A DNA stretch of 64,000 nt from CAWBUW01 sp963792075 (GTDB taxonomy: Bacteria > Chloroflexota > Anaerolineae > Anaerolineales > UBA4823). The DNA lies in assembly GCA_963792075.1 (NCBI GenBank), contig CAWBUW010000007.1, forward strand, positions 868,001-932,000, given 5' to 3'. Below the pieces are notes generated by a model. The model was not told the DNA's origin. It saw only the letters and a program-made list of their open reading frames with translations, and ran no database searches. Position 1 is the first letter of the stretch; each line of letters opens with the position of its first letter. Positions 16,295 through 22,078 of this stretch are shown in pieces. The translations under genes were made by a program, and so were the position numbers.

Positions 16295-16699
16295 TTATGA
16301 GAAATCCGGATCCGCGGGATCGGGGGGATCCTCGGCTTCGAAGCCTGCGTTGGTGAGATCATCCAACAGGGTGACGGCCTGGCGGATGGCGTTTAGAAGG
16401 TCGGATTGGTTGCCGGTCAAGCGGTGTTCTGTTTCTATAAGCCTGGCAAGGGTGGCGCTGGCTTTGCTGAGCACGGTAAGGGTATTTGCAAGATCGGGGG
16501 CGGATTGGCGTTTGATCTTGGAAAGCAAGCGGGCAATGATGACCCGGAGCATGACGATCTCATTCACCAGGGTATGGGCGGGGTCTTTGATGTCGGTGTC
16601 TGTGAAATACTGCTGGTAAAGGCCGTGTTTCAGGGCGTTGGTGTTGCCTGGCTGTGCTCCACGTCGCTTAGGTGATTTGCTCAAAGTTTTCTTTTTCAT
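16295..16699 (-). CDS. Terminase small-subunit-like protein
   Basis: A 134-residue protein that opens with a lysine-rich segment and RRGAQPGNTNALKHGLYQQY. The G(A/N)xxGNxNALKHG(L/A)Y motif is common at the start of phage terminase small subunits and related packaging proteins. The remaining helices (IVMLRVIIARLLSKIKRQSA and later) could form a coiled coil. The start at 16699 is chosen because upstream residues in this frame are low-complexity. It overlaps the upstream zinc-ribbon gene by about 30 nt. The large subunit is encoded 1.8 kb away on the other strand. Confidence 0.6.
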   Translation of the reverse strand: MKKKTLSKSPKRRGAQPGNTNALKHGLYQQYFTDTDIKDPAHTLVNEIVMLRVIIARLLSKIKRQSAPDLANTLTVLSKASATLARLIETEHRLTGNQSDLLNAIRQAVTLLDDLTNAGFEAEDPPDPADPDFS

Positions 16700-16997
16700 A
16701 GGCAAGGCAGGAAGAACAAACCAGGTAACGAATGGGGGTAAGGTAATTCTGCTCTGGGTCAAGGATAACGGTAATGATGGCAGCGACGGCGGGAGCGCCA
16801 CAAACGCAAAGGGGCAAGGGAAAACGCCGCAGCTTTGCTGTGCCCATACAGGCTTGCCAAGGCTTGCCGGTCTTTGATCGACCGGCAAGAGCTTGACACC
16901 TGGGACAGATCATTGAAGCGATATCGGCGCGCTCTGTGGCTTCGAAGGGCAGCCCGCAAAGCTGGCAGGGCGGGGCTATGATGAATTTGGCGGGCAT
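16668..16997 (-). CDS. Small zinc-ribbon-like protein
   Basis: A 109-residue protein with cysteine pairs CQLC, CPRC, CVCG and CSSC that suggest two zinc ribbons (about residues 10-40 and 66-102). The start ATG at 16997 shares one base with the stop of the upstream HTH gene (TGATG), so the two are probably translationally coupled. Its role is unknown; small zinc-ribbon proteins are common near packaging genes of phages. No family was recognised. Confidence 0.5.
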   Translation of the reverse strand: MPAKFIIAPPCQLCGLPFEATERADIASMICPRCQALAGRSKTGKPWQACMGTAKLRRFPLPLCVCGAPAVAAIITVILDPEQNYLTPIRYLVCSSCLAYEKENFEQIT

Positions 16998-17320
16998 CAG
17001 GCACGGATGCGGCGAAGCCAACGGTACATGGTAGACGCGGCAACATTGAAATGCTCGGCCAGGTGGCGGACCGTGGGGGTTTGACCATATGCTTTTTCGT
17101 AGCGGCGCAGATAGGCGGTAAGATCGGCACTGACGAGGGGGAGCTTGGAGGGATGCATCATGTTGGAAGCGTCTTCTAACAAGATGTTAATAAGCTCATT
17201 CAGCCTGGCGGTTGTGGTGATGACAGGATCAGAACCGGGGGGTTCTGGGAAAGGTTGACTGCCGGTCAACCCTACAGGGTCAATGCCGTTGACCCTTACG
17301 TTTGTTGGGTTGGTGGCCAT
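16997..17320 (-). CDS. HTH protein of the island
   Basis: A 107-residue protein whose C-terminal half reads as a helix-turn-helix (TPTVRHLAEHFNVAASTMYR, then WLRRIRA), like resolvase or homeodomain-type DNA-binding segments and some terminase small subunits. The N-terminal region (residues about 15-22, VGLTGSQP) is encoded by two tandem copies of the island palindrome at 17253-17296, inserted without breaking the frame. It may be a regulator or a DNA-recognition subunit. Confidence 0.5.
   Translation of the reverse strand: MATNPTNVRVNGIDPVGLTGSQPFPEPPGSDPVITTTARLNELINILLEDASNMMHPSKLPLVSADLTAYLRRYEKAYGQTPTVRHLAEHFNVAASTMYRWLRRIRA
17253..17296. repeat. Two tandem island palindromes inside an HTH gene
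   Basis: GGTTGAC/GTCAACC arms (17253-17271) are followed by CCTAC, then AGGGTCAA/TTGACCCT arms (17276-17296). Both lie within codons of the 16997-17320 gene. Confidence 0.8.
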
Positions 17321-17325
17321 GGGGT

Positions 17326-17799
17326 TTATAACTGGTGGTTGTGCTTGATGCCGCTGGAGATGGCGTTCAGCCGGTCGGAGATGGCTGCTTCGTCATCGAT
17401 CAAGCGGCCATCTGAGTAGTATCTACCGATACCATTCAGGCCGTGCACGGAGGCACAATCAGGGCCAATGCCAGGTTGACCGCCGGTCAACCCTACGGCG
17501 GCGGCGGTTTCAAGATCAGTGATGATTTGATCGGTCTCGTCGAGATCACCGAGATCGGACGCGTCGGAAAGGTTGTAATTGTACTCAAGCATTTTCCGGC
17601 GGGCGGTGTGCTTGCCCAGGATCAAGCGGGTGTAATATTTTTTGGTTCCTAGAATTTCATCGAGATTTCGACCGATATCAAACATGACGTTTTCAACCGA
17701 TGCGATGAAAACGGGGTCATTGGTTGAGCGGACATCGGCCATGATTTTCTTGGTCACAAAATTGAGGGCATAAGCAAGAGTAAACGGCATGCGCTTCAT
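17326..17799 (-). CDS. Hypothetical island protein
   Basis: A 157-residue protein of no recognised family. It is charged and mainly helical in appearance, with a tract rich in D/E (SDASDLGDLDETDQIITDLE). Residues around VGLTGGQPG are encoded by a copy of the island palindrome (17474-17496), in frame. It lies 5 nt upstream of the HTH gene on the same strand, so they are probably cotranscribed. Confidence 0.45.
   Translation of the reverse strand: MKRMPFTLAYALNFVTKKIMADVRSTNDPVFIASVENVMFDIGRNLDEILGTKKYYTRLILGKHTARRKMLEYNYNLSDASDLGDLDETDQIITDLETAAAVGLTGGQPGIGPDCASVHGLNGIGRYYSDGRLIDDEAAISDRLNAISSGIKHNHQL
17474..17496. repeat. Island palindrome inside a hypothetical gene
   Basis: GGTTGACCGCCGGTCAACC followed by CTAC. 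The same arms and tail are used in the other copies of this family in the island. Confidence 0.8.
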
Positions 17800-17941
17800 T
17801 TGATCTTTCCTTCCTGGTTCAGGTGTGGGTTATGGTCGGGTGATGTGGGCAGTTGGTTGAAAAGGTTGGGCAGGGTAAGCTGCTGCTTGGATGAGCGGCG
17901 TTTGGTTTTGGGGCGTGATTGCGTTGGTTGGGTGGGTGTGC

Positions 17942-18310
17942 TCATTGGGGGGGTTCCTTGGTTGACTGCCAGTCAACCCTACCGCCGGTCAACGGTTGAC
18001 CGGCGACGGTGGCAAGGGATAGGGTTTTGAACAGATCGTGTAAGGTGCCTGCTCCCCGGCTTAGGATGATGCCGGTAAGGATGGTCCCGACCGCAGGAAG
18101 CCTGGAAAGCGGAAGACCGAAGGCGGTGAACAAGTCCAGGCCAGCAAGGTAGTTGACGAGGGTGGACAATGCCAGGCCAACCAGCAGGGAGAGATAAAAC
18201 TCTTTGGTGCGTTTGGACGGTTCCCAAATGGGCTTGAGGGTTTGTACGCAGGCTTCGAGCAGAAGGGCAAGAACGATCAATTGGGTGAATGTGGGGGTGG
18301 ATGGTTCCAT
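17942..18310 (-). CDS. Small membrane protein, holin-like
   Basis: A 122-residue protein with three likely membrane segments (about residues 8-25, 38-58 and 72-90). The C-terminal tail (GQPLTGGRVDWQSTKEPPQ) is encoded by a double copy of the island palindrome. Size, topology and company with terminase genes suggest a phage holin or similar, but no family signature was recognised. Confidence 0.4.
   Translation of the reverse strand: MEPSTPTFTQLIVLALLLEACVQTLKPIWEPSKRTKEFYLSLLVGLALSTLVNYLAGLDLFTAFGLPLSRLPAVGTILTGIILSRGAGTLHDLFKTLSLATVAGQPLTGGRVDWQSTKEPPQ
17960..18005. repeat. Two adjacent island palindromes at the 3' end of the membrane-protein gene
   Basis: GGTTGACTGCCAGTCAACC plus CTAC (17960-17982), then 11-bp arms 17983-17993 and 17995-18005 (CGCCGGTCAAC/GTTGACCGGCG). 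They provide the last codons of the 17942-18310 gene. Confidence 0.75.
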
Positions 18311-18523
18311 AAGTTTTTTCCTTTCTGGGTTGAATGGGTTGATTGACCGGCGGCCAGGTTGATTCCCGGTAAGGCTGGCCGCCGGTCAGGTCAACCAGCC
18401 GGTTGACCTGACTACAATTATTCTATAATGAGATTGGGTGAAATGCAACAGATTTTGCGCCAGGTTGCCGGCAGTTGACAAATTTTGTTGCAATAAAGGG
18501 TCTGTCAGGGTTGAGAGGAACGA
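18311..18523. promoter_or_regulatory. Divergent control region between membrane protein and terminase genes
   Basis: It contains a 13-bp-arm hairpin (18345-18357/18375-18387), an 11-bp-arm palindrome (18386-18396/18401-18411) and a TATAAT at 18424-18429. A TTGACC supplied by the palindrome lies 15 nt before the TATAAT, slightly close for a -35 box. A GACAAATTTTGTTG stretch (18477-18490) resembles one after the terminase gene. Confidence 0.45.
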
Positions 18524-20029
18524 ATGAGGAACAAAAAGGTGGGTGCGGGCGCGGTGGCGGGCGACATTCTGCGAATTGGGGGGTGCCTGGAGTTTTGGGC
18601 TTTGGCGGGTGGGGTGAAGCTGCGAGATTATCAGGTTGAAATCGGAGAAACGCTTGTCCGGGCGGTGTTGGCTCGAGCTGGGGGGAGCTTTGCGGTGATG
18701 CTGCCCAGGCAGAGCGGGAAGAATGAGCTGCAAGCCTGGATCGAGTCTTATCTGCTCTTTCGGCTTCAGATGGCGGGTGGAAGCATGGTGGTGGTTTCAC
18801 CGACCTGGAAACCGCAAACGATCAACGCACAAGACCGGCTTGAGAAGGTTTTGAAGGCTAACCCGGTAAGCGAGCGGAATTGGGGGAAGCGTTCGGGGTT
18901 TGTGTACCTGGTGGGGTCTGCGCGCTGTGCGTTCTTCTCTGGGCAAGAGGGCGCCAACATTGTGGGAGCGACGGCGGGAAGCCTGCTGATGGTGGATGAG
19001 GCGCAAGATGTAAGCATTGAAAAGTTCGACAAGGACATCTTACCGATGGCTGCAAGCACGAACGCGGTAAGGGTCTTTTGGGGGACGGCCTGGACGGACC
19101 GGACTCTACTGGCGAGGGAGATAAGGGCGGGGAAGGCCTGGGTTTTGACAGGTGAAGATATTGCCAGGTCTGTACCGGCGTATGGGGTTTTCCTGGCTGA
19201 GCAGGTAAAGCTGCGAGGGCGGGACAATCCGTATGTGAAAACTCAGTTCTTCTGTGAAGAAATAAGTCAGAATTGGGGGATGTTCACAGGGGCGCGGTTA
19301 GCCTTGATGGTGGGGGGGCATGAATGGCTTGATGCGCCCATCGAAGGGGAAGCGTACATTATGACGGTGGACGTGGGCGGGGGGGATGAAAGTAAGGGCG
19401 ATGGATTAGAGCTTGCTGGGGGGCGGAGAGATGCGACGGCGGTAACCATTGCCAGGGTGAATTATGGGGGATCCGGAGGGGTAAATCATGGGGGAGTGGA
19501 TGGGCCGACTTTTGAGGTCGTAAACCGGGGGGCCTGGTTTGGGTATGGCCAGGCAGAAAACTATGCGAAGATTTCAGCCTTGATTGATTTATGGCATCCG
19601 GTAAAGGTGGTGGTGGATGCAACCGGGATAGGGGCGGGGCTTTCTGATTTCCTGGTGAAACGGTTCGGAAGGGTGATATCTCCTTTTATCTTTACCAGGG
19701 CAAGTAAGAGCGCGTTGGGTTGGGGGTTCATTGGCCTGGTGGAAACGGGGGGGTTCAAAGAGTACCGGGCGGGGTGCGGAGTGGAGGCGGATGGGATGAG
19801 AGAAGAATTTTGGAAGCAAGCCAGGGCGGTGGAAGCTTACATGATCCCGGGGCCTGGGCGGTTGATGCGATGGCAGGGCATAGCCGGCAATGAAGCGGGC
19901 GGGGTAGCGCATGATGATCTGATCGTTTCTGCTGTGATGGTGGCGGCGGTGAAGGATGATTTCCGGGGGCGGGCGGAAAGTGCGATCATCAGCCCGGAAA
20001 GATCAAATTACAAATGGGGGACTTATTAG
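18524..20029 (+). CDS. terL: Phage-type terminase large subunit
   Basis: A 501-residue DNA-packaging motor protein with both domains. The ATPase domain has Walker A PRQSGKNE (about residue 66), Walker B SLLMVDEAQD (about 155) and a coupling segment AVRVFWGTAWT. The RNase H-fold nuclease domain has acidic residues in YIMTVDVGGGDE, VKVVVDATGIG and VAHDDLIVSAVM, so packaging and cleavage activity both look intact. The gene is divergent from the other island genes and is followed by a 15-bp hairpin. No portal, protease or capsid gene lies nearby, which is unusual for a functional terminase. Confidence 0.9.
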   Translation: MRNKKVGAGAVAGDILRIGGCLEFWALAGGVKLRDYQVEIGETLVRAVLARAGGSFAVMLPRQSGKNELQAWIESYLLFRLQMAGGSMVVVSPTWKPQTINAQDRLEKVLKANPVSERNWGKRSGFVYLVGSARCAFFSGQEGANIVGATAGSLLMVDEAQDVSIEKFDKDILPMAASTNAVRVFWGTAWTDRTLLAREIRAGKAWVLTGEDIARSVPAYGVFLAEQVKLRGRDNPYVKTQFFCEEISQNWGMFTGARLALMVGGHEWLDAPIEGEAYIMTVDVGGGDESKGDGLELAGGRRDATAVTIARVNYGGSGGVNHGGVDGPTFEVVNRGAWFGYGQAENYAKISALIDLWHPVKVVVDATGIGAGLSDFLVKRFGRVISPFIFTRASKSALGWGFIGLVETGGFKEYRAGCGVEADGMREEFWKQARAVEAYMIPGPGRLMRWQGIAGNEAGGVAHDDLIVSAVMVAAVKDDFRGRAESAIISPERSNYKWGTY

Positions 20030-20044
20030 CTGAGCAATAAAGCG

Positions 20045-20081
20045 CCGTCCGGCTGGATGTCCCCCTCATCCAGCCGGACGG
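20045..20081 (+). terminator. Hairpin after terL
   Basis: Exact 15-bp arms 20045-20059 and 20067-20081 with a 7-nt loop, 16 nt after the terL stop. The following sequence has only a short T-rich run, so termination is likely but not certain. Confidence 0.55.
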
Positions 20082-21650
20082 ACAACTTGATTTTAGCACA
20101 AATTCGTGAGTTAGACAATTTTTGTTGTACGATCGGGGCTTAGATTGCAATTTCTATTGACAGGGCGCCTTCTCGCTGTTTGCTCTTTCCGGGGGGTGGT
20201 TGGGCGGGGGTTCAAGAATGCCGGAGATCGGGAGGCGCTTTGCGCCGACCGAACGTAGGCAAAGGCGGGATGGGTGCTCTTGGGCGCCAACCGCCGGGAG
20301 CGTAGCGACCGGGGGAGGCGGAACAGCATAACCCAGGGCGATGAGTGGCGGAAGGGGGAAGCAGGGAGAGCTGGGCAGCTGCAAGCTGCCCCTACCTGGG
20401 CTGGGGAAGCGGGGGGTTTGGGGGCTTCCCCCATGAAAACTCTTGCCTGCCGGGAAGCGGCCCGCAGGCGTAGCCGGAGGGGAAAGCGTCGGCAGGTGCG
20501 AAGGGGGATTGTGGGCTGGTGTTCGGCGGGGGTAAGTCCGCTGGCGTTCTTTGCCAACGCCCCCGCCGATTTCTTGCACCAGCCCACCCCACAAGCATTA
20601 CAATGCTTTCTTTGGTTTGCGGCTGGCAGGCTGGGGAACACTGCGAGCAGGCGGGCGAACAATCAACGAGACGGCTGGGGGAAAGGACCATGGCGCCGGG
20701 GCGGGCGAACAATCAACGAGACGGCAGGGGGAAAGAGACCGGCGCCGGAGCCGGGGCTGCCTGGCTTCCTGCAGCGCTCTGGCCTGGCGTGGCTGCCTGG
20801 CTTGCGCGGATCCGCGTGGGTCAAAGGCTGCTCAACCTGGTGGGCTGCCTGGCTGCTGTGCGCTGACCTGGTGCGCCTGGCTGCTGAGCTGGCCTGCTGC
20901 GCGCTGGCCTGGCTGCTGATCACCGGCCTGGTGGCTGCCTTCAGCTCGTGGCTGCCTTCAGCTCGTGGCTGCCTGGCTGCTCAATGGCTGCTCAACCTGG
21001 TGCGCGCTGGCCTGGCCTGGCTGCGGATCACCGGCGAGGTTCAGCGCGCTGCAGCACGTGGGGCTGGCTGCTCAACCTGGTGCCTGGCCTGGTGGCTGCC
21101 TGGCTGCGATCCCTGGGCTGGTGGCTGCCTTCAGCTCGTGGCTGCCTGGCTCTGGGTAAACCGCCGGTTTACCCTACAATGGCTGCTCAACCTGGTGCGC
21201 GCTGGCCTGGCCTGGCTGCTGATCACCGGCCTGGTGGCTGTCGGGAATTGAATCACCGGCAAGGTTCAGCGCGCGGAGATCTGCGTATCTTTGGCGCCCA
21301 GCGCTGCACGCTGCGGTTCTTTCCTGGGGGTGGGTGGGCGGGTCCTGGGGGTGTGGGGGAAGCGAAGCGACCGGAAGCGGAGCGACCGGGGCGCGGAGCT
21401 TTCACCACTGGAAAACCACCTCCCGGCCTGGCTGCCCTCCCTGGACTGGCTGGCCTGGCTGCTGATCACCTGGTTTCTGTTGGCCTGGCTGCTGCTGGCG
21501 CTGCCGGCGCGCTGGCCATCGGCCTGGCTGCCCTCCCTGGCCTGGCTGGTTCTCTTGGCCTGGCTGGTTTTATTGGCCTGGCTGGGCTTCCCGGCCTGGC
21601 TGCTGCTGGCCTGGACCCGGGCGCTGTTTCCATCGACGTGCAAGATTTTT
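20082..21650. repeat. Gene-poor mosaic of CTGGC-rich short repeats
   Basis: From about 20750 to 21620 the plus strand is built from reshuffled modules such as CTGGCCTGGCTGCTGATCAC, GGCTGCTCAACCTGGTG and CTTCAGCTCGTGGCTGCC, each recurring two to five times. All reading frames stay open through composition, giving W/L-rich products on one strand and S/Q/A-rich products on the other; none has a convincing start or family. Before this lie an island palindrome (20373-20395) and a 50-bp tandem duplication (20651-20750), and a further palindrome is at 21154-21177. Confidence 0.6.
20651..20750. repeat. 50-bp direct tandem duplication
   Basis: Units 20651-20700 and 20701-20750 share GCGGGCGAACAATCAACGAG at their start and differ at only a few positions near their ends. 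Confidence 0.75.
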
Positions 21651-21702
21651 TGTGAAGGTCAGCGCATTGGCCACGATATTGTTCAGGGCGATGGCGATCT
21701 TT
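21651..21702 (-). repeat. Perfect 52-bp inverted copy of a histidine kinase gene segment
   Basis: These 52 bp are the exact reverse complement of 13993-14044, the N-box codons of the GAF histidine kinase. The copy ends 9 nt before the second tRNA-Pro-derived repeat. Confidence 0.9.
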
Positions 21703-21711
21703 AGGTAAAAA

Positions 21712-21741
21712 TCCGTGAGGTCGGAGGTTCAAATCCTCTCA
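21712..21741 (+). other. attR-like repeat 1 of tRNA-Pro (anticodon stem through T arm)
   Basis: An exact 30-bp repeat of tRNA-Pro positions 15463-15492. The acceptor strand is missing, so it cannot form a tRNA 3' end. It marks an internal junction of the island. Confidence 0.75.
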
Positions 21742-22009
21742 AAACCGGCCACCCCCGCATTTTTTTTTGTGCGCCGACGCCTGCGGCGGCGCACCAGCCG
21801 CCCACACGTGGGCGGCGTTCTGGGCGGGCACATGTGCCCGCAATCTTGCGCCTGGCTGAACTTTGACAAAGACCCGACTCCGGCGGCTTCCGCCTTCGGC
21901 GGGCGGTTCTTCCACCCTTCTTTTTCTAAGAAAAAGAAAGACTGCCAACAGTGTGGCTTTGACAACCGATAATGGTAACGGCTCGCCTGGGCTGCACCAC
22001 TCCCCCCAA
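21742..22009. other. Short segment between the two attR-like repeats, no supported gene
   Basis: This holds several hairpins, including one at about 21920-21945 with arms of TTCTTTTTCT/AAAAAGAAA type, and a TTTGACAACCGATAATGG stretch that resembles promoter elements without proper spacing. Open frames have no recognisable product. It may be the remnant of an earlier insertion at the same tRNA. Confidence 0.45.
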
Positions 22010-22035
22010 GAGGTTCAAATCCTCTCACCCCGACA
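22010..22035 (+). other. attR-like repeat 2 of tRNA-Pro (T arm and acceptor strand)
   Basis: An exact 26-bp repeat of 15475-15500, including the complete 3' acceptor strand CACCCCG. It is directly followed by a classical terminator, so this is probably the original 3' end of tRNA-Pro before insertion. Confidence 0.8.
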
Positions 22036-22037
22036 CA

Positions 22038-22078
22038 ACTGCCTCTGGGAAAAACCCAGGGGCAGTTTGTTTATTTTT
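22038..22078 (+). terminator. Intrinsic terminator, probably the native tRNA-Pro terminator
   Basis: 12-bp arms (22038-22049 and 22055-22066, one wobble pair) with a 5-nt A loop, followed by TTGTTTATTTTT. It overlaps the 3' end of the convergent ATPase gene. Confidence 0.8.

Noticed and set aside
20274..21251. A 325-residue plus-strand open frame in the island
   Set aside because: All frames are open here because of CTGGC-rich composition; the translation is low-complexity (W/L/R-rich), crosses tandem and palindromic repeats, and has no ribosome site or family signature.
13993..21702. Diversity-generating retroelement (template/variable repeat) explanation for the 52-bp copy
   Set aside because: The copy is perfect with no adenine-biased changes, lies inverted in noncoding DNA, and no reverse transcriptase gene is present.
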